From Pseudonocardiales bacterium (lineage in GTDB: Bacteria; Actinomycetota; Actinomycetes; Mycobacteriales; Pseudonocardiaceae), in contig JAFATA010000075.1 of assembly GCA_019244165.1 (NCBI GenBank), forward strand, positions 18,135-82,134: a DNA stretch of 64,000 nt, in the 5' to 3' direction. Position 1 is the first letter of the stretch. Each line of letters starts with the position of its first letter. Shown piece after piece: positions 43,232 through 52,204 of this stretch. A program made the translations under genes and the position numbers. A model generated the notes under the pieces. That model did not search any database. It saw only the letters and a program-made list of their open reading frames with translations, and was not told the DNA's origin.

Positions 43232-44400
43232 CAGCCCTCGCCCCCTTCCGGTTCACGGGTGACGCAGGAGCGCACCAGTACCTCGTCATCGGGGTCTGGC
43301 CGCAGCCGGCCCTGATCGTCCACCATCAGCTCCAGGAGTGACTGCACGTTGCGGGCGTACAACTCGCTGGCGTGCTCGGGCATCGTCGCCGGCAGGTTCA
43401 GCGGCGAGGCGATCGTCACGTCGTGGCGCACCACGACCTCGCCCGCCTCGGTCAGCTCGCAGTTGCCCCCGGTCTCCCCGGCCAGATCGACGATCACGCT
43501 GCCGGGCCGCATGCCCTTCACCGCCTCAGCGGTGACCAGGATGGGGGCCTTGCGTCCAGGTACCAGCGCGGTGGTGATCACGATGTCGAAACCACTGATC
43601 GCCTCGGTCAGTCGCTGCTTCTGCTCGGCTCGCTCGTCCTCGGTCAACTCACGAGCGTAGCCGCCCTCGCCCGCCGCCTCGATGCCCAGGTCGAGCCATT
43701 TGGCGCCCAGCGAGCGCACCTGGTCGGCGACCTCGGGCCGGACGTCGTAGCCGGTGGTTCTGGCCCCCAGTCGCCGGGCGGTGGCCAGTGCCTGCAGCCC
43801 GGCCACCCCGACCCCGAGCACCAGCGCACTCGCCGGCTTGACGGTGCCGGCGGCCGTGGTGAGCATGGGGAAAAACCGAGTGGACAGCTCAGCGGCCAGC
43901 AGCACCGCCTTGTACCCGGCCACGTTAGCCTGCGAGGACAGCGCGTCCATCGACTGGGCGCGGGAGATCCGGGGGATCGATTCCATGGCGAAGGCCCGCA
44001 CGCCCGCCTCCCGGAGCTTGGTGGCGATCTGCGGGTCGGACCGGGGGGCCAGGAAGGCGATCAGCACGGTCCCGCGACGCAGCCGCCCGATCTCCTCGTC
44101 GGTCGGCGGGTTCACTTTGACCACGACGTCGGCGTCCCAGGGGTCCTCGATGCTCGCTCCGGCCTCGATGAACATCTCGTCGGACATCAGCGCGCCCACA
44201 CCAGCACCGGACTCGACGACGACGCGTATTCCCTGGCCGGCCAGTTTCTCGACCATCTTGGGCACCAGAGCGACCCGGCGCTCACCGTCCCGCGTTTCCC
44301 GCGGGACGCCGACCCGGGTGCCTGGGTAGTCTTGCGATGAGCTCACCCGCAGAGCATCGAACATGATCGGCGCGGCGTCCAGTGCGGGGTGAGCAAACAT
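43231..44400 (-). CDS. pntAa: NAD(P) transhydrogenase, soluble alpha-1 subunit
   Basis: About 389 aa. Alanine dehydrogenase/PntA fold: RVGVPRETRDGERRVALVP, VVVKVNPPTDEEI, VLGVGVAGLQALATARRLGA (NAD-binding Rossmann motif), and GSVIVDLAGETGGNCELT. Start uncertain: ATG at 44400 (MFAHP), ATG at 44364 (MFDALRV) or a GTG slightly further in. The track's longer ORF is antisense noise from the divergent regulator. First gene of pntAa-pntAb-pntB; the operon could raise NADPH for biosynthesis. Confidence 0.93.
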   Translation of the reverse strand: MFAHPALDAAPIMFDALRVSSSQDYPGTRVGVPRETRDGERRVALVPKMVEKLAGQGIRVVVESGAGVGALMSDEMFIEAGASIEDPWDADVVVKVNPPTDEEIGRLRRGTVLIAFLAPRSDPQIATKLREAGVRAFAMESIPRISRAQSMDALSSQANVAGYKAVLLAAELSTRFFPMLTTAAGTVKPASALVLGVGVAGLQALATARRLGARTTGYDVRPEVADQVRSLGAKWLDLGIEAAGEGGYARELTEDERAEQKQRLTEAISGFDIVITTALVPGRKAPILVTAEAVKGMRPGSVIVDLAGETGGNCELTEAGEVVVRHDVTIASPLNLPATMPEHASELYARNVQSLLELMVDDQGRLRPDPDDEVLVRSCVTREPEGGEG

Positions 44401-44431
44401 CGTGTATCGCCGCGGAGCAGGGGGCTTGTTC

Positions 44432-45625
44432 GTGGATGTTGACGAGGATGCGCGCATGATCGGCCGGCGGGTACGCCTGATCCGCAAGTCCCGGCGTAAG
44501 TCGCTGGAGGTGATCGCCGGGCTGGCCGGGATGAGCAAGTCGGAGCTGTCCCGCATCGAACTCGGCCAACGTGCCCTGGACCGCCGCTCCAAAATCGTGG
44601 CCCTGGCCAACGCGCTGCAAGTAGCCCCCTCCGAGCTGACCAACGTTGACGTACCCGCGCCCGGCAACGGGGACAATGACGCTGCCGCGGAGGCGGTGCA
44701 CCGCTCGCTCATGGCGGTCAGCCGCAACCGGCCCGGCGGGCAGGTACTCGGCGTCGATGAGCTGCGCAGCCGGGTCCGGGCAGTGCTCGACGCCGAACGC
44801 CAGTGCCGGTGGATCGAGATCCGTGCCGCGCTGCCCATGCTGATCCGGGATCTGCATACCTCGATCGCCGCCGGTCGGGACGTAGCCGAGCTACACGACC
44901 TGGCGGTGACGCTGCACGTGACAGGCGCGGGTCGATGGCTGCGGGTCATGGGCGCCGGGGTGGAGCTGCGCTCACTCAACACATTGGTGGCCCGCCAGGC
45001 CGCCGAGCGCCGCGACGATCCGACCATGCTGGGCCTGGCCGTGTGGTGTGACGGGCTGGTGATGATCTCAGCCGGGGACTTCGAGCTGGCCCAGGCCGAG
45101 CTGGACACGGTCACCGTGCCGACGAACACTCCGGAGTCGATGCAGCTGGCGGGCCAGCTCGCCCTGTGCCAATCGTACGTGGCTGCGGTAGACCAGCGCC
45201 CGGCGGACGTCGATGCGGCCCTGGACTACGCCAGCGAGCTGGCAGAGCGCACCGGGGAGGGCAACGCCTACGGGTTGGGGTTCGGTCCGACCAACGTGGG
45301 CCTCTGGCGGCTGCAGGAGGCTGCGGAAGTCGGGGACTACGCGCGCGCCGCCGCCATTGCGGAACGCCTGGACCCGCGGGTGCACCCCAGCCGGTCGCGT
45401 CAGTCTCATTACTGGATGGATTACGGCCGGGCACTGGCCCGGCTGCGGGGAAGGCAGGATGACGCGGTGGTGGCACTGCGCCGCAGCGAGCTGCTCAATG
45501 CGCTGGAGATGCAGCGCGATCCGTTCGTCCGTGAGGTGCTCGGCGAGTTGCTGGTCCGCTCCCGCCAAGACGCGGTGGGCCGGGAGCTGCGGGGTATGGC
45601 CTACCGCGCCGGCCTGCCGGTGTAA
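44432..45625 (+). CDS. XRE-family regulator with TPR-like domain (module copy 2)
   Basis: 397 aa from a GTG at 44432 (DVDEDARMIGRRVRLIRKS). HTH at about residues 9-66 (AGMSKSELSRIELGQRALDRRSK); helical C-terminal domain with FGPTNVGLWRL and GRALARLRGRQDDAVVALRRSE. Intact, and much more like copy 3 (50737) than copy 1 (467). It starts 31 bp from the divergent pntAa start, so the promoters share this short interval. Followed by a remnant of small protein A, small protein B, a bpsA fragment and the FxLD cassette, which it may control. Confidence 0.85.
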   Translation: MDVDEDARMIGRRVRLIRKSRRKSLEVIAGLAGMSKSELSRIELGQRALDRRSKIVALANALQVAPSELTNVDVPAPGNGDNDAAAEAVHRSLMAVSRNRPGGQVLGVDELRSRVRAVLDAERQCRWIEIRAALPMLIRDLHTSIAAGRDVAELHDLAVTLHVTGAGRWLRVMGAGVELRSLNTLVARQAAERRDDPTMLGLAVWCDGLVMISAGDFELAQAELDTVTVPTNTPESMQLAGQLALCQSYVAAVDQRPADVDAALDYASELAERTGEGNAYGLGFGPTNVGLWRLQEAAEVGDYARAAAIAERLDPRVHPSRSRQSHYWMDYGRALARLRGRQDDAVVALRRSELLNALEMQRDPFVREVLGELLVRSRQDAVGRELRGMAYRAGLPV

Positions 45626-45701
45626 CCCATCCGAGGCGCACTCCCCCTCGTTTCCCTTTATGGGGAAACCGGCTGTTGCTGATCAACCATTGTCGTCGCT
45701 C

Positions 45702-45773
45702 ATGGCCAACGCGACTAACGACCTACCAGGGCACCGGCGGACACAGTCGATCGCCGGAATCGGGCTGGGATGA
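45702..45773 (+). pseudogene. Small protein A, residual copy (23 aa)
   Basis: The ATG at 45702 gives only 23 residues (MANATNDLPGHRRTQS and IAGIGLG). It keeps a trace of the GATCGCCGGAATCG segment found at the start of the other copies, then jumps directly to the end. The TGA still overlaps the ATG of small protein B (ATGA). This is the most shortened of the three copies, showing stepwise loss of the gene with retention of the coupling. Confidence 0.45.
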
Positions 45774-45997
45774 GCGAACCATTGCCCGACGGTGTCTTCC
45801 ACCTCCTGACCGCCGATAACCTGGTACGCCAAAACCACGGGATCCACATCACTGTTTGCGGGGAGGACATTCCCACGTCGGACCTGCCCCCCTCGTGCTA
45901 TGACGAGAATAGCGACAACTTCGACCACAATCCCGCCTACTGCCCCGAATGCGTCCGCGAAGCCGCCCGCTGGAACGCCGAACCTGAGCAACCTTGA
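45770..45997 (+). CDS. Small Cys-containing protein B (module copy 2)
   Basis: 75 aa, MSEPLPDGVFHLLTADN at the N terminus, CGEDIPTSDLPPSC, then NPAYCPECVREAARW. Shares nearly all residues with copies 1 and 3. Same Cys pattern, so a zinc site is possible. It is followed after 19 bp by a bpsA 5' fragment. Confidence 0.75.
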   Translation: MSEPLPDGVFHLLTADNLVRQNHGIHITVCGEDIPTSDLPPSCYDENSDNFDHNPAYCPECVREAARWNAEPEQP

Positions 45998-46016
45998 ACG
46001 CCAGTAGGCTGGGCTG

Positions 46017-46214
46017 ATGTCCGAACGGGTCGAGCCGAACGTCTCCGATGTCGCCGCTGGGCAGGGGGCTGATCATGTTGCCGCGCTGATCGCGGGGCGC
46101 GCTCCGGAGGCGGTGCGGCGGCGCGCCGCGCTCGGTCTGGTTGTCTCGGGCGGGCGGCACGAGATGTCGCATGACAGCGGGATCATGGAAAATTCTGCCC
46201 TGAGCCCGGAATAG
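46017..46214 (+). pseudogene. Truncated 5' end of a bpsA-like gene
   Basis: The first about 50 codons (MSERVEPNVSDVAAGQG, AALIAGRAPEAV, GLVVSGGRHE) closely match the start of the bpsA-like gene at 53449-55146, and the similarity includes about 20 bp before the ATG (GCCAGTAGGCTGG). After RHE the match ends abruptly and 15 unrelated codons follow to a TAG. It marks the left junction of the FxLD cassette. Confidence 0.8.
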
Positions 46215-46248
46215 GAACTCCTCCGGCCAGCAAGGGAGCCAGGGAACG

Positions 46249-46419
46249 ATGATCGCCACCACAACCGAGAGCCCCGCCGGGGTTGAGGACGCTTTCGACC
46301 TTGACCTGCGGATCATCAACGACGTTCCCCCTGGCCACCCGCTCGCCGCCTGCAAAGGCAATACCGATGACGGGTGCGACCCCAGCTGCGCCTCCGCGTG
46401 CGTCACCGGCGGCATGTGA
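46249..46419 (+). CDS. FxLD-family lanthipeptide precursor
   Basis: 56 aa, absent from the ORF track because it is short. Residues 16-19 read FDLD in the leader (VEDAFDLDLRIIND), the motif after which the FxLD lanthipeptide family is named. The C-terminal core has four Cys (C35, C43, C47, C51) with nearby Thr39, Ser46, Ser49 and Thr53 available for dehydration and thioether rings; it ends in GGM. Start ATG at 46249 after AAGGGAGCCAGGGA. Seventeen bases later the LanB gene begins. Ring pattern and activity unknown. Confidence 0.85.
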   Translation: MIATTTESPAGVEDAFDLDLRIINDVPPGHPLAACKGNTDDGCDPSCASACVTGGM

Positions 46420-46435
46420 GACCCGCCGTTCCGCA

Positions 46436-49400
46436 ATGAAGTCGCTCTACCGACATACTGACGTCGCGCTGCTTCGGGCCGCCGCCGCGCCGTTGACCAA
46501 CGCCCCCGACCAGTGGCCCGACCTGACTGATACCAGGGCGTGTCGCGGCTGGTTAGATCAGATGTGGTCCCGAGTCGATCTCGTCGACGCTGTCCGGCAG
46601 GCCAGCCCTTCCCTAGGCGACCGTGTGGACGCCATCCGTGCCGGTCAGGCCGTGAGCGACAAGGAGATCCGCAGTGCCACCCTGTCTACCGCGCGCTACC
46701 TGCTCCGTAGCATCGGCCGCCCCACGCCCTTCGGTCTGTTCGCCGGTGTGGCACCGATGACCTTTGGAAAGACGGCTCAGGTGCGCTGGGGCGACGATCA
46801 TCGGGCCATTGCCCGCGTCAACACCGAGTGGCTGGCCGACATCATCGCTCGCGCTGAGGGATGCCCGGAGCTGCTGGAACGGCTTCACGTGGTGGTCACC
46901 GACCTCGCGGTGCGGCGCGGTGAGCGACTCGAAGTGCCGCAGGGGCCCAACCGGGCGAGCATCCGGTACACCAGCGCGGTCGCGGCAGTGTGGGACGCAG
47001 CGGCAACCCCGGTCCGATTCGGTGCCCTGATCGACAAGCTGGCCGAGGACTTCACCGTCGACCGGCTGACCGTCCGGGGCCTGCTCACCGAACTCGTGCG
47101 CCAGGGGTACCTCCTCACCAACCTACGGGCCCCGTTCACGGTCACCGATCCGCTCGCTCACCTGGTGGATCGGCTGCACGACGTCGAAGCGGACACCCTC
47201 CCCGCCGCCGCACCCCTGATGCGCGAACTCGAAGCCGTCCAAGCCGAGCTGGCCCGCCATAACCACAAGATGACCACGAGGGCCGAGCAGCGCCGCGTAC
47301 GCGAGACAATCACGCGCCACATGCGGGGGCTATCCCAGGCCGGGCGCACCCCACTGGCTGCGGACCTGCTACTCGACTGTGATGTCCGGCTGCCCCACCA
47401 CGTCGCCCAGGAGATGGAGCAGGCCGCCAGCGCGCTGCTGCGCCTTACACGGCGGCCGACCGGTGAACCGGCCTGGCGGCACTACCATGCCGCATTCGTG
47501 GACCGGTACGGCACCGACACACTGGTGCCGCTCACCGCCATGCTCGACCCGGACGCCGGCCTGGGGTACCCGGCGGGGTATCGCGGTAGCGTGCTGCCCG
47601 CGCCGACGGCGGACATTTCGGAGCGTGACGAACGGCTACTGGCGATGGCCTGGCAGGCGATGGCCGACGGTACCCGCGAGATCATCCTCACCGACGAACA
47701 GGTTCTCGACCTGACCGACGAGACGTTCGATCAGCGGTACATCCCGCCGCACGTGGAGTTGTCCGCCCGCATCCACGCCGCCAGCGCACAGGAGTTGGAG
47801 CGCGGCGAGTTCACTCTCACCGTCGCCCCCGCCCGTTCCGCCGGAACGCTCACCAGCCGCTTCACCCCGATGGCCACCGGATCTGGCCTGGCGGGGACGT
47901 ACCGGGCGTTGCCTGCCGCCACCGAAGGCGCACTCCGTGCGCAACTGAGCTTCGGGCCGCTCTACCCGCACGCGGAGAACGTCTGCCGCGTCCCTGCATA
48001 CCTAGATCACGTGCTCCCGCTCGGGGAACACCGTGAGCCCGGCGACGACACGCTGCTCACGGTGGACGACTTGGCCATCACCGCGACCCAGGACCGCCTG
48101 CACCTGGTCAGCATCTCGCGTCGCCGGGTGGTCGAGCCGCAGGTGTTTCACGCACTCGCGCTGGACAAGCAGCCCCCGCCGCTGGCGCGGTTCCTGGCTC
48201 AACTGCCCCGGGCGTTCAGCGCCGCCTGGTACCAGTTCGACTGGGGTCCACACGTCGGGCTGCCGTTTCTGCCCCAAGTGCGCTACCAGCGCACCATCCT
48301 GTCCCCCGCGCAGTGGCGGCTGGCCGCCGAGGACTTACCCCCCGATCAGGCTGGTCAGAGTGCGTGGCGGCAGGTTCTTGAGCGGTGGCGGCGCCAATGG
48401 GGATGCCCTGAGGCGGTTGAGCTGCGCGACGCGGACCGCACGCTGCGCCTTAACCTCAATGAGTCTGTCCACGCCACTCTTTTGCACGCCCACCTGCGGC
48501 GGCACGGGCAGGCCATCCTCTCCGCGGCCACCCCAGCAGCCGAGTTCGAGTGGATCGATGGCCATGCCCACGAAGTCGCGCTGCCCCTGGTCACGACGCG
48601 CACCGCCGCACCCAGCCCGCTACGCGGCTGCCTGCCCGAGGTGACCAACACCCACGGGCACCTGCCCGGCTCCCCGGAGGCGACCTGGCTCTCGGCGAAG
48701 GTCTATACCCATCCCGAGCGGATGAACGAGATCATCACCGAGCACCTGCCCACGCTCCTGGCCACTCTGGGCACCACGTCCTGCTGGTGGTTGCGCTACC
48801 ACAGCCCGCAGGAGACCGACCACCTCCGCCTGCGCATCCGCACCGAGGGCAACCACTACGCTGCCTACGCGGGCGCAGTCGGTAAGTGGACGCAGCGGAT
48901 GCGACAGGCGGGGATGGTCGGACAGCTGGTCCTCGACACCTACTACCCCGAGATCGGCCGCTATGGGCACGGCGTGGCGCTGGAGGCGGCCGAGGACGTC
49001 TTCGCCACCGACTCGCGCGCCACCGCCGCTGGACTGCGGATCCTGCCCACCGCCGCCCACCCCACCGCGCTGGCCGTGGCGAACATGGTGGGCATTGTTA
49101 GCGGCTTCCTCGGCGGCATCGCCGAAGCGATGGACTGGCTGGCCGCCCGGCCGGCTCCCACCACGCCTGCACGGGAACGGGCGGTGACCGACCAGGCGAT
49201 TCGGCTGGCCATGGCCGATGAGCTGCGGAAGTTGCCCGGCTGGGCGGACGAGGTTGGCCAGGCGTGGCAGGCACGCGCCGACGCGCTGGCTGCCTACCAC
49301 ACACAACTGCCGCCGGAGGCGGACATAGACGTCGTGGTGGAGTCCCTGCTGCACCTGCACCACAATCGGGCCATCGGCATCGACCCGGTCAGTGAGCGGA

Positions 49401-49456
49401 CGTGCCGCCGCCTGGCCCGGCAGGCCGCGATCACCTGGCGAGTGCGGCAGCACTAA
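46436..49456 (+). CDS. Lantibiotic dehydratase (LanB), full length with C-terminal elimination domain
   Basis: 1006 aa from the ATG at 46436 (MKSLYRHTDVALLRAAAAPL). The N-terminal about 680 residues are the glutamylation domain (RSIGRPTPFGLFAGVAPM, typical of LanB). The C-terminal about 280 residues are the SpaB_C/elimination domain (WLSAKVYTHPERMNEIITEHL, WWLRYHSPQETDHLRLRI, DTYYPEIGRYGHG). It dehydrates Ser/Thr of the precursor by tRNA-Glu-dependent glutamylation. Follows the precursor by 16 bp and precedes the methyltransferase by 15 bp. No LanC cyclase is seen in the window, so cyclisation may be done elsewhere or not enzymatically. Confidence 0.93.
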   Translation: MKSLYRHTDVALLRAAAAPLTNAPDQWPDLTDTRACRGWLDQMWSRVDLVDAVRQASPSLGDRVDAIRAGQAVSDKEIRSATLSTARYLLRSIGRPTPFGLFAGVAPMTFGKTAQVRWGDDHRAIARVNTEWLADIIARAEGCPELLERLHVVVTDLAVRRGERLEVPQGPNRASIRYTSAVAAVWDAAATPVRFGALIDKLAEDFTVDRLTVRGLLTELVRQGYLLTNLRAPFTVTDPLAHLVDRLHDVEADTLPAAAPLMRELEAVQAELARHNHKMTTRAEQRRVRETITRHMRGLSQAGRTPLAADLLLDCDVRLPHHVAQEMEQAASALLRLTRRPTGEPAWRHYHAAFVDRYGTDTLVPLTAMLDPDAGLGYPAGYRGSVLPAPTADISERDERLLAMAWQAMADGTREIILTDEQVLDLTDETFDQRYIPPHVELSARIHAASAQELERGEFTLTVAPARSAGTLTSRFTPMATGSGLAGTYRALPAATEGALRAQLSFGPLYPHAENVCRVPAYLDHVLPLGEHREPGDDTLLTVDDLAITATQDRLHLVSISRRRVVEPQVFHALALDKQPPPLARFLAQLPRAFSAAWYQFDWGPHVGLPFLPQVRYQRTILSPAQWRLAAEDLPPDQAGQSAWRQVLERWRRQWGCPEAVELRDADRTLRLNLNESVHATLLHAHLRRHGQAILSAATPAAEFEWIDGHAHEVALPLVTTRTAAPSPLRGCLPEVTNTHGHLPGSPEATWLSAKVYTHPERMNEIITEHLPTLLATLGTTSCWWLRYHSPQETDHLRLRIRTEGNHYAAYAGAVGKWTQRMRQAGMVGQLVLDTYYPEIGRYGHGVALEAAEDVFATDSRATAAGLRILPTAAHPTALAVANMVGIVSGFLGGIAEAMDWLAARPAPTTPARERAVTDQAIRLAMADELRKLPGWADEVGQAWQARADALAAYHTQLPPEADIDVVVESLLHLHHNRAIGIDPVSERTCRRLARQAAITWRVRQH

Positions 49457-49471
49457 TCCGGAGGGAGCTGG

Positions 49472-50740
49472 ATGACCACGACCGATACCCAGGCCGAGGA
49501 CCTGCGCAACAGCCTGATCGACCACATCCGGGAAGCTGGCCACCTCCACTCCAGCAGCATCGAACGAGCACTGCGGACAGTGCCCCGCCACCTGTTCGTG
49601 CCCGAGGCCACCCTCCAGGAGGCCTACGCCAACAAGGCCATCACTACCAAGCCCGGTCCCGAGGGTGGCAGGCCCGCGAGCTGTGCTTCCCAGCCCACGG
49701 TCGTGGCGATGATGCTCGGCCAGCTCGATGCCCGCCCCGGCGATCGCGTCTTGGAGATCGGTGCGGGCACCGGCTACAACGCCGCGCTGCTGGCCGAACT
49801 CGTCGGGGCGAGCGGCGAGGTGACCACGGTCGACATCGCCCCGGACGTGAGTCGGCAGGCCCAGCTCGCACTGGAGGCAACCGGCTACGGACGCGTGCAC
49901 GTCGTCACAGGCGACGGTGTGCGCGGCGCGCCAGAGCATGCTCCCTACCAGCGCATCATCGTCACCGTCGGCCCGTGGGACTTACCGCCGGCCTGGTTGC
50001 ACCAGCTCGCTCCCGGTGGCCGTCTAGTGGTGCCGCTGCACTGGCGCGGGCAGGCCCGAAGCGTGGCCTTCGTCCACGAGAATGGTGTTCTGCAGGCCCG
50101 CGACAGCCAGCTCTGCGGTTTTATCCCGATGATCGGCGAGGGGCAGGACGGTGAGCGCACCGGTCGTATCGCCGAGGGTGTCGCCCTGTACTGGGACCGG
50201 GACCAGCCCATCGACGTGGAGGCGCTCCAGGGAGTCCTCGAGGAGCCTGGGACCACCGTGTGGTCCGGGGCGTCGGTGGTCCCCAATGAGTCCACCGATC
50301 GAATCTGGCTACGTCTGACCGGCACCGAGCCGGGAACCTGCCGCTTCGCCGCCGCTCCCGACGCTATCAACTCCGACCTGTGTAGCCCCGCCTTCGCCTA
50401 CCGCAGCCCCGGCGTGGTCGAAGGCGACTCGCTGGCCTATCTCACCTTGCGCGGTCCCGAGCCCGACGCCGTCGAACGCCGCTGGGAACTCGGTGCCATC
50501 GGCCACGGCCCCGCCGGGGCGCAGCTTGCCGAACGCGTGTGCGACCAGATCCGCGCCTGGGACCGCGACCGCACCGAACAGCCCGTCATCACCGCCTACC
50601 TGGCAGGCGTGCCGTTGGGTGAACTGGCAGGCGGGCAGGTCATGGACAAGCAGTTCACCCGGCTCGTGGTGGCTCCACACACCCGTTGTGGGAGCCTCCC
50701 CATGATCACGGCAGGTAGACGGACAAGGATGCGCTCATGA
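49472..50740 (+). CDS. Protein-L-isoaspartate-type O-methyltransferase, FxLD system
   Basis: 422 aa. SAM-binding core DRVLEIGAGTGYNAALLAELVG, VTTVDIAPDVS, preceded by a PCMT-like segment (VPRHLFVPEATLQEAYANKAITTK, CASQPTVVAMML), with a long C-terminal domain (about 210 aa). Such enzymes accompany FxLD lanthipeptides and related ones modify Asp in other lanthipeptides; the precursor core does contain Asp40, Asp41 and Asp44. The C terminus after QFTRLVV (APHTRCGSLPMITAG and on) overlaps the start of the next regulator and looks like replaced sequence; its TGA is 50738-50740. Confidence 0.88.
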   Translation: MTTTDTQAEDLRNSLIDHIREAGHLHSSSIERALRTVPRHLFVPEATLQEAYANKAITTKPGPEGGRPASCASQPTVVAMMLGQLDARPGDRVLEIGAGTGYNAALLAELVGASGEVTTVDIAPDVSRQAQLALEATGYGRVHVVTGDGVRGAPEHAPYQRIIVTVGPWDLPPAWLHQLAPGGRLVVPLHWRGQARSVAFVHENGVLQARDSQLCGFIPMIGEGQDGERTGRIAEGVALYWDRDQPIDVEALQGVLEEPGTTVWSGASVVPNESTDRIWLRLTGTEPGTCRFAAAPDAINSDLCSPAFAYRSPGVVEGDSLAYLTLRGPEPDAVERRWELGAIGHGPAGAQLAERVCDQIRAWDRDRTEQPVITAYLAGVPLGELAGGQVMDKQFTRLVVAPHTRCGSLPMITAGRRTRMRS

Positions 50741-51910
50741 TCGGTCGGAAGGTGCGTCTGATCCGCCGCAGCCAGCGCAAGTCCCTGGAGGTGGTTGCCG
50801 GGCTGGCTGGGATGAGCAGGTCGGAGCTGTCCCGCATCGAGCTCGGCCAACGCGCACTCGACCGCCGATCCAAGATCGTGGCCCTGGCCAACGCGCTGCA
50901 AGTAGCCCCCTCTGAGCTGATCAACGTTGACGTACCCGCGCCCGGTATTGGGGAAGGCGAGGCGGTAAAAGCGGTCCGGCGCGCGCTGGTCGCGGTCAGC
51001 CGCCACCGGCCCGGCGGGCAGGTCCTCGGCATCAAGGAGTTACGGAGCCGGGTCCGGGCCGTGCTGGACGCCGACCGCCAGTGCCGATGGGTCGGGGTCG
51101 ATGCCGCGCTGCCCGGGCTGATCCGGGATCTGCACACCTCAATCAGGGCCGGTCGGGACGTGGCCGAGCTGCTCGACCTGGCGGTGATGCTGCACGTAAA
51201 TGGCACGGGTGCATGGCTGGGGGGCATAGGTGCTGGGGCGGAGCTGCGCTCGCTCAACATGTTGGTGGCCCGCCAGGCCGCCGAGCACCGCGACGACCCG
51301 ACCATGCTGGGTCTCGCGGTGTGGGGTGACGGGCTGGTGATGCTCTCAGCCGGAGACGTCGAGCTGGCCCGGGCTGAGCTGGACGCGGTCGCCGTGCCGA
51401 CGAACACCCCAGAGTCGATGCAGATGGCGGGCGAGCTCGCCCTGTGCCAGTCGTACGTACGTGGCCGCGGTAGACCAGCGCCCAGCGGACGTGGAGGCGG
51501 CCATGGACCACGCCAGCGAGTTGGCCGAACGCACCGGGGAGGGCGATGCCTACGGGTTGTGGTTCGGCCCCACCAACGTGGGCATCTGGCGGTTGCACGA
51601 TGCTGTGGAGGTTGGGGACTACGCGCGCGCCGCCGCCGTTGCGGAAGACCTGAACCCGCGGGAGCACCCCAGCCGGGAGCGTCAGGCCGCGTACTGGAGC
51701 AACTACGGTCGGGCGCTGGCCCGAGTGCGGGGACGGCAGGATGATGCGGTGTTGGCGTTGCGCCGCAGCGAGATGCTCTACGCGACGCGCATGCAGCACG
51801 ACCCGTTCGTCCGCGACGTGCTCGGCGAGTTGGTAGTCCGGTGGCGTCGGGACACCCCCATCGGTCGGGAGCTGCGGGGGATGGCCTACCGCGCTGGTCT
51901 GCCGATGTAA
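50737..51910 (+). pseudogene. XRE-family regulator, frameshifted by a 4-bp duplication (module copy 3)
   Basis: Starts at the ATG at 50737 (MIGRKVRLIRRSQRKS), overlapping the methyltransferase stop. HTH at about residues 1-58, helical domain following. At about 51452-51461 the sequence reads CGTACGTACG where copy 2 has a single TACG; the extra four bases shift the frame, and the remaining 150 codons (FGPTNVGIWRL, ending MAYRAGLPM) continue in the other frame. The upstream GTG of copies 1 and 2 is replaced by TAG here. Possibly inactive, possibly slippage-variable, possibly an assembly error. Confidence 0.8.
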
Positions 51911-51976
51911 CCCATCCGGGGGACGTTTCCCCTTGAGGGGAGATCCACTGCTGCTGATCAACCATGGTCATCGCTC

Positions 51977-52204
51977 ATGACCACGAGCAATCGCCGGAAT
52001 CGTCGGGTGCTCCACGCCACGTGCATGCTGCACAAAGGCCCGATAGGCTTCGTCAACCTCGCCGTCCGCAAGGTGGAGGCCCCCTCCGCTGTGGCGCCCG
52101 AATTCATCGAGTTTGACCCGCACGTCACCGGGACCTGCGTCATCCGCCTCGACGAAACCGCCGCGAAGCAACTGTTCGACCTCCTCGGGGAGTGGCTGAG
52201 GTGA
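51977..52204 (+). CDS. Small protein A, full-length copy (75 aa)
   Basis: MTTSNRRNRRVLHATC, then IGFVNLAVRKVEAPS, FDPHVTGTCVIRLDET and KQLFDLLGEWLR. The fold may be a small alpha/beta domain; two Cys are present. This is the only complete copy; copies 1 and 2 are shortened to 43 and 23 codons. Its TGA overlaps the GTG of small protein B (GTGA). I do not recognise the family. Confidence 0.7.
   Translation: MTTSNRRNRRVLHATCMLHKGPIGFVNLAVRKVEAPSAVAPEFIEFDPHVTGTCVIRLDETAAKQLFDLLGEWLR

Noticed and set aside
48620-49939. 439-aa minus-strand ORF opposite the LanB/methyltransferase junction
   Set aside because: Low-complexity antisense frame with no family features.
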